Below are positions 10,815 to 23,411 of a stretch of 64,000 nt of DNA, in pieces. Each line of letters starts with the position of its first letter. Positions within the stretch are counted from its first letter, which is position 1. The position numbers and the translations under genes were made by a program. The notes below the pieces were generated by a model. The model saw nothing but the letters and a program-made list of their open reading frames with translations, was not told the DNA's origin and did not search any database. This DNA comes from Diaporthe sp. PMI_573 (lineage: Eukaryota; Ascomycota; Sordariomycetes; Diaporthales; Diaporthaceae): positions 248,001 through 312,000 of the forward strand of contig JAJTUP010000011.1 in NCBI GenBank assembly GCA_021399435.1. Direction: 5' to 3'.

Positions 10815-13512
10815 ATGATGACGGTGGACGATTCCGGGATGTCCAGAGGTGTGGATCTATCCCAGCCCGGAGCCCCCTCCCCCCAGACGCATTATAAGCA
10901 TTGCGCATCCTCTAACGAAGCTTAGAGTTTCTGGGCCTCTCGCTGAACCAGCAAGGCCTATCAGACCTGGACGATGAGCCCCCACCGCCCAAGATCACCA
11001 GCGAGGCCGTCATAACCACAGACATTACGGACAAGTTCATCACAGCTTCCAACAGTGAGCATCAGCAGCAGCTCACACCACGCTTGTGTCCTCTTGCTGA
11101 CTGATCCATAGCGCTCGAGCCGGGCGAGCTGGTGAAGGATGGCTTCTTCACGCTGTTCGAGTCCGTCGGGGCCCTCGAGGTACTTCCTGCCTGTCTGTCC
11201 GCAGATGCCCTCCTGCCTGACGCTTACTTCCTTGCATGTCACAGATCATGGACCCAAAGATGGACAGCGGATGTCTTGCAGCAGGCGAGTCTCTGGATGA
11301 CGACTACGATGTGACACGCCCACTGCTCCCAAAGGAGGTGCTGGGTATCATCGACCAACTTCTCTGCCATGAGGTGCGTCAGAACTAGCCCCCCCCCCCA
11401 GCCCAGGCGGCCTCATAGCTGATCTGGTCACAGGTGGCGTGGCACTTGGGTTATCCCTTGTCCCAGACCCTTTTCACAAGTGTTTATTTAGAGGCCATCA
11501 TGATGCCGCAGCCTGTTGTGATTCAAGAAGCTCACTTTACTCGCAACGCCGAGGATTTCGCCCACAAGGACCCGATGCTCTTTGTTTTGAGGGCATACTG
11601 CCTGGGTCTGCTCAAGGCATGTTGGTACGTGAACGAGCGTATCAAGTTTGAGCATTACTATGAGGTGAGCCACGAATTCGATAATTACAGGTGATGTATG
11701 CCGGCTGATTTGCGAGTCAGGAGGAGGACTTTGTAACAAATACCTACCACCGCTCCCTCCTCGACAATATCGACAGGGAGGAGGTTAGGGACGTCTTGCA
11801 GGAGGCCCGCCGCCTACTCCGCAACCACCAGCATGACATAGGCCAGGAGATTGTAGAGGCACTAGACTTCCGCCTCGAGCTCAGATATGCGTTCCTACGT
11901 GCGATAGAGCTCTCTGAGCTGAGGAGCCATCCGGAGTCCTTGAAGACACCTTGGATTCAGATGAAGTCCATCCTGGAGCCAATCAACAAGTCTCACTATC
12001 TTGGCACACCTGTCGCCGAATGCTTCAGCGCAAAACTTCAACGGCGGCTGGCCAGCACGATGCCTCCTCGGCCTATTGTCCAGCTCAGCTTTGAGGACAC
12101 ATACTTGCATCTCAAGCGCCTGTTTTTAGACGGCATTGAGGTCACCGATGTCCTCAAGTACTCTGATTCACAAAGCCTGCTGGTGAGTTACAAAACCCGC
12201 TGCGGTCGGTAAGGTGTTGGCTAACGCAGAGAAATAGAACTTCGTCCTGTCCTTCCAGGCCAAGAAGCCGCAGCCGCTGGTGTACATCCGCACGCTGTTG
12301 CAAAATTACCTCTTCAAGGACATGATCCTGCTGGGCTGTCTCAGCATCCGCCAGGTCTTTGACGACGACCTGTCCATCGTGGTCCTCCCCTGTAGCAGAC
12401 TCCTCGACCCTGCCAATGACAAGGTTGAGAGCCCCAATGACGCGCGCTTTGCGATCGCTCACCAGATGGAGATATTCCGGCAGCGGGCGGCCCAGTCGTA
12501 CCTGGACGTGTTCCGCGCGTTTTGCCAGAACCGGTGCCGCGTGCGACGTACCCTGTGCCATGCGATCCAGGACTGGGAAGCTGTCCAGGCCGACGCCGAG
12601 GAGTTGGACCAGCTGCTGCAGATCGCGCTGGACGAGAAGCCCATGCTGTACCAGCCGTTCGGGTCCGGCGCGGCTAGCCCGACCTTCTCGCTACCGCTGT
12701 CGAGCTGGGCGTACCTGTACAAACTGCGGCTGATGGAGTGGATAGTGCAGCTCGGCTTCGAGCTCGAGGTATACCAGCACGATGAGCTGGGCGGAATGTA
12801 CTGGTACCTCAGCTATCTCGCGCGGACGCGGGCCGCGCACGTCGAGCGCATCAAAGCCTTCGCGGTGCGCACGCTCAACGATCTGCGGGCGAGGCCGTCG
12901 TCCTTCACGGCCAGCCAGGAGGCACAAGTGACGCGCTCGCTGTCGTACCTGCGTGCGACGATCCTTGACGCCGCCGTGACGTGGGAGCTAGCTGACGCGC
13001 TGGCCTCGGTGTACGCACTGGTGTACGACCGCCTGCAGCTGGCCTCGCCGCCGCCGCGCCCGTACTCGTCCGACGCCCTGCGCTACGAAATCCGCATGCG
13101 GCCTTTCCTGCCCGTCGAGCTGCCCGAGCTGCCTACCTTTACCGACTTCGCCCACTCGGCCCGCCAGCCTGACAAGGGCGACCGCGCCCTGCTTGAGCAG
13201 GCCGAGGCCGCGGTCACCGGCGCCAAGAAGGGCTACGAGCTCCTGACCAAGTTCGACGAGAAGGAGGCCTTCGCCGCGGGCGAGGGCACCTACGCCCGCT
13301 GGCTCGCCGGTACGAGGGACGGGTTCAAGAGCGTCATCCAGGCCGGCCTGGCCACGACGGCGCTGAGGAAGGTTCTCGACGCGCGAGACAGGGGCGAGGA
13401 TGTCGAGGCCCCGGTCGAGATCCTGGGCCCGGACAAGGGATACCACGAATGGTGGATCGTGCCCAAGATCACGGTAAAGAGCGGTGCTGCTGCCAAGGGG
13501 TCAGCTGCGTGA
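10815..13512 (+). CDS. MAK10: NatC N-terminal acetyltransferase auxiliary subunit (MAK10/NAA35)
   Basis: Large auxiliary subunit of the NatC complex, which acetylates nascent Met-Leu/Ile/Phe N-termini at the ribosome. The exons are 10815-10848, 10926-11054, 11112-11179, 11245-11373, 11434-11664, 11721-12182 and 12238-13512, 2328 bp and 775 residues (human NAA35 has 725). The Mak10 domain starts with ITTDITDKFITAS, LEPGELVKDGFFTLFESVGALE and IMDPKMDSGCL, highly conserved in the family. The LRAYCLGLLKACWYVNE block follows, then CRVRRTLCHAIQDWE further on. The C-terminal third is Ala/Arg-rich and less conserved. The first exon is the weakest part: its donor (GTGTGG) is poor, although the phase fits, and a frame starting at 10765 overlaps it. 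All later junctions are GT-AG and keep frame. Confidence 0.9.
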
Positions 13513-13941
13513 TGGGCCTAGACATCAATCATATCACAATAGACGGCACGCGGCGTTCTATGATTTGTATTGGAGCCTCGTTTTCCCCTTCAACTCGCCG
13601 TCCTTCTCGCACAACACAGACACGATCAAGCAGACACATACACGACGTGACAACGCCTGATCCCTGAGGGTATCAGGTTGGGTGGGTCCTCGTAGCCGTC
13701 ACCACCCGAATCTAAATAATCACATGCCAAATTCCCGACTTACCCCTGCCAAGCCGACCCGTTGACCCTATCTTCGTTTTGGATCACATGTCACGCTGCG
13801 GAGAAGAAAAGAAAGAAAAAACAGATCGAACTAGCGTGCCCGTGGAATAGTGAACGCGCTCTCTGGACATCTGCCTGGCTCCTCGAGTACAGACTCCAGA
13901 CTCCAATAAATACCCTTGTCAGAATAGGATCAAGACAACAA
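13513..13941. other. convergent intergenic MAK10/PMP47
   Basis: The space between two converging genes, so probably both 3' UTRs. An A-rich stretch (aagaaaagaaagaaaaaac) lies at about 13804-13822. No gene was recognised. Confidence 0.4.
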
Positions 13942-15001
13942 TCAAGCCAAGGCCCTGCTCGCCGCACGTTGTCGTAGCCTCACAGTCTGCTCGTAGAGGA
14001 CGTCCTTGAACGCAAAGAGGAGTGCGGCCGTAAGAACGCTCTGCGTGACCTTGGGGCCGATGCCCTTGTACAAGCCCGCGTAACCCTCCTCCTTGACGAT
14101 TCTCCTGATGGCGCCCGACATGCCCTCCTTCTTGTCGCCGCCCTCTCCGCTGCCGCCGGCGACATGGGCCTGCGACTTGACCGTGATGTACGGGTATGTG
14201 ATGCTCGTGGCGAACAGCTTGCCCAGCGCGCCCAGGAAGAAGGCCACCGTGGGGGTCACCCGCCGGCGCTTTTCGACCACGTTCTTAAGCTGTTCAAAGA
14301 GCGTGTACTGAAGAATGGGGTTTATGACGAGGACCAGGGCCGGGAGCACGCCTGAAAACAGGGCCGCCGGGCCTTCCTTCTTCAGGAGCGACATAAGCGT
14401 GCCGATGGTCGTGGGCGCCTTGATGGGCTTCGTGCTTCCTCCCGGCAGCGTTTCCTTCTCGCCCTCCTCGGCCTGGTGTTTCCGTGTGGTCATACGCGTG
14501 TTGATGACCCAGATCGGGTTCGTGATGATGACGGTAGCAGACCCGGCCAGAGCGCCGGCGATCATGCTCTCGACTGTCGTGAGTTTCTTGGACGCTCGGC
14601 CGGCTTTCTCAGCGGCATTCTCGAAGAAGGCGCGGGTCCATTCGTACCAGTAGTAATAGACAAAGTTGGTCACCGATATGCCGAACAAGGCCGAGTCGAG
14701 ACCCGCGTAGAGGCCGGAGATGCCTTCACGAGCGGTGATTTGGCGAACGGCTTTAAGGAAGGTGGAGTCTGCGCGCTTGGATTCAACCTGGGCGCGAGTT
14801 GAAAGGGTGATCAATGGGTAACTGTGAGCAAGAGGCCAGGTCAATCACCATTCCAGCCACGAACTAGGACTGCAGAGAACAGACGCAGGGGAGGGGAGTG
14901 TACGTGAGAACCATGGACAGGATTCCACCACCGGCACCGGCGAGAGCGTGGGCGACATTGTCGTTTTGGGGTATCACGGGCTTCGATGCAGCAGGTGCCA
15001 T
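13942..15001 (-). CDS. PMP47: Peroxisomal mitochondrial-carrier-family protein (PMP47/ANT1 type)
   Basis: Carrier-family protein of the peroxisomal membrane; relatives exchange ATP for AMP/ADP and so support medium-chain fatty-acid activation. The exons (minus strand) are 14904-15001 and 13942-14821, 978 bp and 325 residues. The first exon encodes MAPAASKPVIPQNDN and the first transmembrane span (ALAGAGGGILSMVLT). The second opens with YPLITLSTRAQVESK, the PMP47-type variant of the carrier signature with Leu-Ile-Thr-Leu in place of the usual Asp. The later repeats carry NPIWVINTRMTT and YPYITVKSQAHV, again the peroxisomal rather than the mitochondrial form. A Glu/Gly-rich loop (residues about 240-255) separates the last two spans. 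The start at 15001 is the only ATG giving this N-terminus. ABP2 is divergent, 3.4 kb away. Confidence 0.85.
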
Positions 15002-18000
15002 GATGTTAGATTGGTGTTGGATTGGTTTTGCTGGTGATATACTCCAACGCTGAAAACTGTAGGTGTTCTGGTGAGTTCAGAACGAGACAGGGCAAGCGAG
15101 TGCTAGTTGATGGCTTCGTTCATGCCGCCGCCGTCGAATGCGGAGACACAAGGCATGGCATTGCATAGCAGTGGTCAATAAGTCAGTTGACCCAGCGAAC
15201 CGGCGTCTGAGCAATGCAAATCAGCCGAGGTCCGAGTACAGCAACGGCACGGCAGCGGTTGAACCCAGGACCCAGCAGCCTGGGACAGGTCCCCGAACCG
15301 CCGAACTTTGCCGGGCCACTGCTCAATGACATGGCTGCGGTCCGGGTCCAGTTGGTTCAGTTGGCATCTGACAGCCAGCTACAGGCTCATTGTGATGACG
15401 ATGACTGTTGGCGGCACTTGTTTCTCTCGGGCCCGTTCTCGTTCTCGGTTGGCATATGGCGACCCAGCCTGTTGGGATTCCATAGCGCTGCCGCACTGCA
15501 TACAGTAAGCTGGTCCAGCTCCAATGACACGATGCAGCGCAGCACCGCAGCACCGCGCAGCACAGTACGACACCGTACAGTACAGCAGAGACACGACGAG
15601 GCCACCTCAGCCCCGCCACGGATTTCAAGGATCAGGATCAGCCGGCTGCCCCGAATTTCCAGAACCAAGCTTCGATGGCGGGCAGGGCGGCAGGGCGGCA
15701 GGGCGGCCGTCGCGGTTCTCCAACGTCGTGCCACCATAGCCCAGCCCAGCCCAGCCCAGCCAGCCAGAGCAGCAGCTCAGTGGTGATGGCCTCCTGCACG
15801 GTTCAGTGCATTCGGAATGGTTTGTATTTGTCGTGTGTCTCAGTGACCTTGTTGTCGACGGATGATCGAGTCCCGGACAAGGCGACCTCGAAAGGCCCGG
15901 GGATCTCCAACGTGTGTTTGCAAGAGATGGGGGGGGGGAGGGGGACAGAGGCCCAACATCCAACCTCAGACGACTCAGACGAGGTCTCCAAGGCCAATCC
16001 GACCAGACCTGGCTGAGAAGTTTGGCAGGATGCGACCAATGCACAACGCTGCGCATGCTCGTTGGTGGTCCCATTGCTGTTCATGGTCTATGCAGGCACG
16101 CGGCAGGGTTCTTTTTCACTGATCGGGTTGATGGCTTGTTGGCTTGATTAAGTGACTTGACAGAATGGATCAACGGCGTGCTAAGTAATAGATCAGACGT
16201 CGCCGACGAGGGCGGCAGAAACGAGGGTGCGTACGCGGTTGTGTGTTGGGTGGTTCCCCGGCTGCACCGTCAATCCTTCGGCAAGGGAACAGCACACTTG
16301 CTGCTTCCCGTCCAGCCGTTTCGCCTTGGAAGGAGCAAGAGCCAGTCGGCGACAACGAGTCGCCTACCAGAGCTGCCCGCCGAAGGATTCTCCCAACTGC
16401 AGCTCCAGCTCCTTCTCGTGCCTGTCCACCGCCCACCGCGCACTGCGCACTGCGCACTGCCCACGCTCAGACTTTGCTCGTGCCCGCCCTCGCCCGCTTC
16501 TCACCACCAACGAGCGTTTTCCTCGCTGACGATGACACGGCCTGCCGCCTCAGATCTCTGGGCTGACGGCCGAGCCGTCCATTGCAGCATATCACTGGGA
16601 GACACTGTCCAGCTTGTCGGGCCCGGGCTGTCGCACTTGGCCTCCGTCATGGCCGCCGCCCTTCTCCACGTGGCGTGGCATCGTCGACATGGCTGGAATT
16701 GCAGGCGTGGCGGTGTAGCGTATGAGCCGTCTTGAGCTCTAGGGAGCTTGTGCTGGACTGGGGACTATTGTGTCGTGTCGTGTCTATTGTCTTGTCCTGT
16801 CTTGTACCATGTCCTCATCCGTCCACGCCCTCGCCCTCGCCCTCGACCTTGCAACGCCCGGCCGCTTTGCTCGCTCTCTGCCCTCTGCCCTCTGCCATCT
16901 GCATCTGCCCTCGCCTCGGACTCCTTGGCGACCACCTGGGCACTGGCTGAATGCTCGATCCTCACTCGCCCGTTCGCGAGCTCACCTCCTTGGTGTTGGG
17001 CGTACCTCGTGTCATCAGTCATCAATCATCACACTCATTAACCTCCATTAGGGAACAGTCAGCCAAGCTTGACTGCCCAAGAATATCTGCCCAGAACAGA
17101 GTGCCTTGCCTTAGAGGGAGACAGCCCCCCCTTCCCCTGCCTGTTATTGCTATTTCGGGAATAACTTACCCAGGTAGGTTGGCGACTGTTCCTGCCGCTA
17201 TCCGCGCTGGGAACTACCCTGCACAAGACAGCCAGACTACTGTGAGATCCACCAGAGGTAGCGACAGGCAGACACTTAGACACGACGCGTGGTTGGCTCT
17301 CTCACCAACCACAACCTTGGACCTGCGTCTTTCTGGCCTGCGTTGACTAGACAATCTATATGCACTCCTGGCTGAAACCCAGCAGTGCTCATGTCATATT
17401 ACGCATGTCACGTCGATGCTTCAACAAGAGAGCCAACTGTGGCTGACAAGGGCTCGCCCAACTTGATCAGATCGGACCAGATCTGATCTGATGGCACCCA
17501 TCAACCATCCTTTTCTTACCGTCTGACGCGCTTGTTCAGCCCTCGTCGACTGCTAGAAATGAATTGTGCGGTCTAGTTGTGGGAAGGGGCTCTCCTCGCC
17601 TCGACCAACAGGCCCGAAGACCCTGGGGCGCCCAGAGAGCCATCCAGGAGGACAACCATCAGGTCCAAAGAAGCCCACAGTCCTTGCGCCTCTGTTTGTG
17701 TCAGACCCAGCCAGCTCATCCCCTTTCAGCACCTTTCTTCGGCCAGGAGCAGCTGCCTCCTTGCGCAGGTACCTCTGCTGTTACCTCACGATGGCCACCA
17801 GAGGTCTGCCTCGACCATCGTCAGGGGCTGCCGCGCTGCAAATACCAGGTCTGATGTGATCTGATCTTAGTCTGCCACCGGTACTGTAATCCCCGTGGCT
17901 GTGCTTTCGGGTCTCCCCTCAGTTCGCATTTCCCGCGCCTTACACGGAGCCCCTAGACAGCCAGACTGGACCACGGCCCACTAGGCATCAGGATCCCATG

Positions 18001-18368
18001 TGCCGTAGCGAGGCTGATCCTTCAAGTCCCCTAGGCTGGAAAGGAGGCTCCGAAGGCTCGCCTCGAGCGATCCCTCAAATCCACGAGGCTATTGGTGTCT
18101 CGGACGACCCTCTATTCCCTTGTATCGGCCGAGAAAGATGGATGACTACCTTGCTTTCCCCCGTTGTGCTTTCTGAATCTTTCACACCATCATCCATACG
18201 AGCATCGCCTACCCTCCGTGACGTATGTGTGCGAGCCAGCCTCATCTGAATAAGCAAAATCCCCAAACTCCATTCACTGCCCAGCCATATCGGAGTCCAT
18301 GCTCTTTCCTCTCCTCGCACCCCCTTGAATGCTCGGCAAAGACATCGAGGGCACATGCCAGTCCCAGG
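15002..18368. other. long gene-free divergent intergenic region (3.4 kb)
   Basis: No protein-coding gene could be supported despite many short open frames. The stretch is C/CT-rich with many microsatellite-like runs and short direct repeats: GCAGCACC near 15540, GGCAGGGC near 15680, CCCAG near 15740, GCGCACT near 16440, TGTCGTGTC near 16770 and CGCCCT near 16827. Near 17466-17492 there is a dense AGATC/GATCT cluster (gatcagatcggaccagatctgatctgatgg). The region separates PMP47 (minus) from ABP2 (plus), so it is likely promoter and 5' UTR sequence, perhaps with an unseen non-coding RNA. Confidence 0.4.
15679..15767. repeat. short tandem repeats (GGCAGGGC)n and (CCCAG)n
   Basis: Two neighbouring low-complexity tandem arrays are visible. 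Three copies of GGCAGGGC start at about 15681, and CCCAG/CCAG units run from about 15739. They lie in the long gene-free region upstream of both PMP47 and ABP2. Confidence 0.75.
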
Positions 18369-20731
18369 ATGGGCATGATGCATCATCCCGGCACTCATAT
18401 TCTCGCGAGAAATGTAGCCCCGAGGCCAACATCCACTCGCCGTGCCTTGCCGCATAGGAAAGTCACGCCCGAAACTATCGACGACGCCTATGCCCAGTTC
18501 ATCCTCTGCTGTAATCCGGGTGTGCCGCCAGAGACCGACACCGCAGTCCTGAGAGACGCCTTCAGAATCCCGCCAAAGAGCGGGGGCAAGTCATTCAGCA
18601 CCTACACACTGTTCGAGTTGATAGGACTCTTCCAAAGCAAGGAGATCAAGACCTGGGCAGATTTGGCACTGCAACTAGGGGTGGAACCCCCGGACCAAGA
18701 CAAGGGACAGAGTGCGCAGAAGATCCAGCAGTATGCCGTCCGCCTGAAGGTAATGACTCTGAGTTCAGGGACCTGTGAGGAGCAACCACTAACACCTCCC
18801 AGCGCTGGATGCACTCGATGCACATCGATGCCTTCTTCGACTACCTTCTGGGTAATCCTCATCCATACTGGACGGATATCCCCACGGATCCGAACCCAGT
18901 CCTAGAAGATGGCCGTGACGGGGTAGCGGCGGAAGACGATATGGCCCTGAGGTCATTGCTGCCACAAATTAGACCACGCAGGGGGAGGAAGCGACCGGAG
19001 AACGAAGACTCGAGCAGATCGCCCTCGCAGAGACCGCGGACTGAAAGTGGTGGAGAAGAGTTGGGAGTGGGGGGAGCTGGCGGCGGCGCCATCCAGCCAC
19101 TTGATCTCTGGCCTGCTCATCCCGGAACAACATCCGGGGCAGTGGTCTTTCCGTCACCGTCTCAAGACCAGTTCGCCCGGCTGAACTTGAACCTGGGTAC
19201 TCCAGGGGCAGCCTGGGCGGGCGAGAACTTCGCCCAAACCCCATTAACAGCACAAACATACTCGGCAATGACACCTTCACCGGGGAATGGGTTCTGGCCC
19301 GGCCAGCCTACAGACACTAAGCTCACAGCCGCTTCAAGCAAGCCCAAAGCGAACAAAAGACATGGAGCGAAGGTTGTGTCTTCGGCCTGGAGGAGCGGCG
19401 GTCCAGGTGGCCCCGGGAAGACACGCGGAAGGCCTCCTTTGAACCGCCAAAACACAAGTTCTACCAGCGACGCCTCCCCCTTCCATGCATTTCCTGCCCA
19501 GAACAGTCCCACATACGACCATGTCTCTCCGCATATGACACCCAATATCACAGCCACAGTGATGGCGGCCAGTCCGAATCATCCTACCGCCTCACTGGCC
19601 CCCGAGCCTCAGTCGAACCTAATCATGAACCAACAGCATGCCGCCTTCGATGCGTCGATGCAGGACCAGCCACATCCACGGACCCTAAGGCCCACACGGA
19701 GCCGACTCTCACTGCAAGTTCCAGAAAGGGCAGGGGCGGATGTCAGACTCGCATCGCCACCAGGAAGCACGGGCACACCGCCCGTGGTGATGATAAACGG
19801 CAGAGAAATGAGGAGCCATCACAATGCTAATTTTGGTGCAATCCCACAGAACACGGACGCCCTAACCATGGAGGCATTCGGGACAGCAAGCCATAGTTAT
19901 ATCCCTCTCCAGCAGCAACAGCAACCACAACTCCAGCAGCAACACTATCAGCAGCACTCCCAGCCAGGTGTGTCTGCAGCGATATCACCGAATGACGCTT
20001 TCACGTATGCCACGACGGCCCAACAGTTCCAACAAGCTCAAGGTCCATCGTCTCAGCATCAAGCAGCAGCCGAAGACCGCAAGGGAATTCATTTCTCGGA
20101 CCCCAACGACCGAACAAACCTCGACGCTCTCGAATCCTTCTTCATATATGACATAGTAGGAGCGGACTGGTTCGATTCGACCGGTGCTCAGATACCGCCA
20201 TGCAGCGTCGACGAGGCCGCGGGGATATACCAACAAGTCATCGAGGACGTCATGAATGGCGCGGCCAGCAAGGAGACGTTCCTGATCAACGTGGCAGCGC
20301 TTGTCGGCGGCGGTCTGCTCAGGAGTGGTAGGAACGTCAAGGTGCACAAGACGATGGGCGGGGACGAGTCCAGCGTGTACGACTGCAACTGGGAGCTACA
20401 GGTCGGGGACGTAAAGGGCGCCTACAGCATCCGCGTCGCGCTGCCGCACGGCAAGTGGAAGGGATACAGCAGCAGCAAGAGCAGGGGAAATAAATACACT
20501 CACGGCGCAGCGGGAGCCGATGAGGACGCCGAGGGGGAGCAGGACGACGGCGATATGGTGGACAGGGACGATGACGATGGCGCGCAGGGCGGCCACGAAG
20601 AGATCAGATGGCAGAGGAAGTACCGCGACCTGCTCGAGATCGTACAGCAACAGAAGTCGGAGCTGAGCGATATCAGGAAGGGTATGTTGGGGTTGCTCCA
20701 GCAGCCGCGAACATGGAACCCCGGCGAGTAA
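18369..20731 (+). CDS. abp2: ARS-binding protein 2 (Abp2-type) DNA-binding protein
   Basis: Fungal nuclear protein of the ARS-binding protein 2 family, first described binding replication origins in fission yeast. The exons are 18369-18749 and 18803-20731, 2310 bp and 769 residues. The N-terminal half holds the conserved domain: RKVTPETIDDAYAQFILCCN (about 30-49), TDTAVLRDAFRIPPKSGGKSF, KTWADLALQLGVEPP and, across the intron, RWMHSMHIDAFFDYLLG with HPYWTDIP. After it comes a basic stretch (PRRGRKRPE), a long disordered part rich in Pro/Ser/Gln, a Gln-rich run (about 490-510), an acidic block (about 690-720) and a C-terminal helix (KYRDLLEIVQQQKSELS) likely to form a coiled coil. The start at 18369 precedes the domain; ATGs at 18375 and 18378 are alternatives, and the frame stays open further upstream. 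Confidence 0.85.
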
Positions 20732-23411
20732 GCAGCGCACAGATCAATGGATGACATGGACGGGTTCGAAGATGGCGAGAAGGACGAGCTCCAACGCTTC
20801 AAGAGACAGGACAGAGCAAGACAGGGCCAGGCGGGACGTGGCAAGGCAAGGCAAGGCAAGGCAATTGCGGGATTGGATACAATTCAAAACGGGCGGGATA
20901 AGAGCGTGGAGTCTTCGAGGGAAGGCGTTTTGTTTTACACTGGGCTGGGCTGTGTGATAATTGCTGTTGGACTTTTAGAGTGGGTTTGGTTTGCATAGAT
21001 CGATGGTGTGTTTTAGTCGTTGAGATACCATAGCGATTTGCTCCTCTTGTACAAGTACTGTGGTGTGTCTGACTACCACCGGCATGGATACACATGGTGG
21101 TCTGTCTCGCTCTGCACTGTGTGGGTATTCTGTCTGTTTGGAGATGCCTCTGTCCACGTATAGACGGCACCCAGGTGTGAAGAATATTGCCCACCGGTGG
21201 TGACCCCCAAGATCCATCCCGAGATTTCAAGAGATGATGAAGTTTACTGATGCGTTTGAGGCTTACAACCTGATCAGTCTCCCTGTACGCTTGCTTATCT
21301 ATATCCATCCGGTAAAGTGTCTTTCTCTCTCAGGATAAGATCAATAGATGAGATCAATAGAATTTCATTTGTCTGCCGCATTTGGTCTCGAGAGCCAGCC
21401 ATTTTGCATGATATGATGGCTTACTAAGTCGCCTCAATCTGCGACGATCACAGCCGGCTTGAGAAGACCGGGTCTTGTTCGTGCAAGTGGTCTCCTAAGG
21501 GCATTTGATTGCATGAGAGATGAAATAAAAATAGAACCCTTGACTAAAAACATCTCGCACCAAAACAGCCTGCCTAGGTGGCAGTTGTTTCATTTTTCTT
21601 TTCCTGAACTTCTCCTGTGCTCCTGGACGGCTATTCTTGCCGTACTCAATGCTGTTGAGAATCTCAAAATCCTCCAGGATCTGTGACAGCGCTGTCAAAC
21701 CAAGTAGGCATGAGATCTATCTTGCTATTTCTGGTTGCTGTGGGCTGCCCTGCCAGGAGGGTGCCTAACCTTGCAGCTGGAGCACTGGCATCTTGGACAC
21801 CTCGCACCTGCGCAGGCATGGGTGATGGATTTGGTACGTAAAGGTGTTACATTTTGAGAAGATTTCTATTTTAATGTCTTGTCGGTGACACCGAATACCT
21901 CATGTCGAACTTGCAAAGTATAGAAACATTGTAATACTATTTCTTTCCTACCAGTTGACCGTCTGATAGGGTTGAGCACATTTGGCCCCCCGGGGATCTA
22001 CCTGCCTTGTTTGGGCTCCTGTTCCCGTGAGGAAGAAAAAAAAAAGTCCCTATAGCAGCAAGTTCCAAGGTTTTTGACAGATCCTTCGGATTCCTTCAGG
22101 GCTCCAGGTCCCAACCTAGGTAGGGGCCTGCACGCCATGGATAAGTGCGGCCAGGATTCCAGGCGGTGACACCACAGCGTGGCTGTACCTAGTTATTTCA
22201 CCCAAGACGGGGATTGTTTCCTTAGGCAGTCACGCAGCTTCTTGTCTGGTTATTGTACCTGAACGCCGTCATACAAAAAGGTACAGGGCGGCCTGGGCGG
22301 CCTGGGTGGCCTGGGTGGCCCCTGTGATCATGCACGTCCTCCCGACTGTTGCACATGTGCACGTACTTCCAAGGTTCTTGCCAAAAGCCACTCTGAGCGG
22401 CGAGGATGAACTATTGATGTGACCATTTCTGGCAGGAGATTTGCCTCTGCACAGACCTTGACTTCACCACAAGGGACTGCGCCAACGCCTGGGAACAGAC
22501 GGGCAGCATGTGAGCACCTATGCTAGGGAGGGGGAACCACTTCCCATTGACGCGGCTTTTGCAGACGAAGTATGCATAAGCTTTCTTTGGCGGCCACGGG
22601 TGAGAGTAGCGCGGCTTGGTCCAGACGTAGGTCGATGACTTTCAACGACAGCCATCTTCTTGGACAATCGCACTTCACCACAAATTGTCGACACGGACAT
22701 CTCAGTCGCAAATTTGTCGTCCAAACAAGTGTTCCCCCCCCCCCCCCGAGGTGGCGAAGATTTCAGGGACTTTGAGGTCAAATTTCTTTGGATACCAAGT
22801 TCCTCTCCCTTGCATCTGCGATCCGGTTCCGTATTTCCAGGGACGAGCTAATGACATGCCTGGTCAGTGGTCAAATAGATGATAATCAAGTGTGCCATCA
22901 ACCAGGCTTGCAAAGGTTTCCCCAGGCTATGCGACAACCCAATACTTTACGACATGGCTACGGTTGTGACGGTAGGAAGAGATAACTTGGGGTGTCTCTT
23001 TCCGCTTGCTCTCAGCTATTTGGAAATGCCCAGGTGGTACAGATGCTTGGAAGGCAGGAGTGAAGTGGAATCCGGCATCTGCTGAGCACCGGAACGTCAA
23101 GTTCACCTGGAAATTCAAGTCGAAGGAATAATTATGGCGTTTGGTGTGCACCTTCCTGCATTGAACGACATTGCAGCTGCGTTGAGACAGGCCAACCCCT
23201 ATGTTTTCTCCCACTTACCACATCACTCGGCTTCCCTCCTGTGCCACCTGGAGACAGCATCACCTGCTCGTTCCTGGTCCTAGTTCTTTTCCTCTGAGGC
23301 CAGATCTGTCAGCCGGGAAGAAAAACCATCACCACTCTTCACACAGAACTGATCCCATTGCCTCTTGCTCGGCGGAAGAAGGTTGCCAGACACCTCAATC
23401 ACATGTTCGCA
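20732..23411. other. intergenic 2.7 kb
   Basis: No coding gene was supported. Notable sequence includes repeated AGGCA units at 20834-20862 (ggcaaggcaaggcaaggcaa), a 10-bp tandem repeat at 22287-22320, and a run of 13 C at 22735-22747. The last 400 bp would be the promoter of the sugar-porter gene. Confidence 0.4.
22287..22320. repeat. 10-bp tandem repeat (GGCCTGGGYG)
   Basis: About three and a half copies of a ten-base unit, GGCCTGGGCG or GGCCTGGGTG, in the intergenic stretch between ABP2 and the sugar porter. The copies differ by a C/T change, so the array has begun to diverge. No function was seen. Confidence 0.8.

Noticed and set aside
15214..15786. 190-residue open frame in the long intergenic region
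   Set aside because: Low-complexity Arg/Ser/Ala composition caused by microsatellite-like DNA; other frames of the same stretch are equally open.
22733..22749. Long poly-C tract
   Set aside because: A homopolymer with no nearby gene end or structure; more likely slippage-prone sequence than a functional element.
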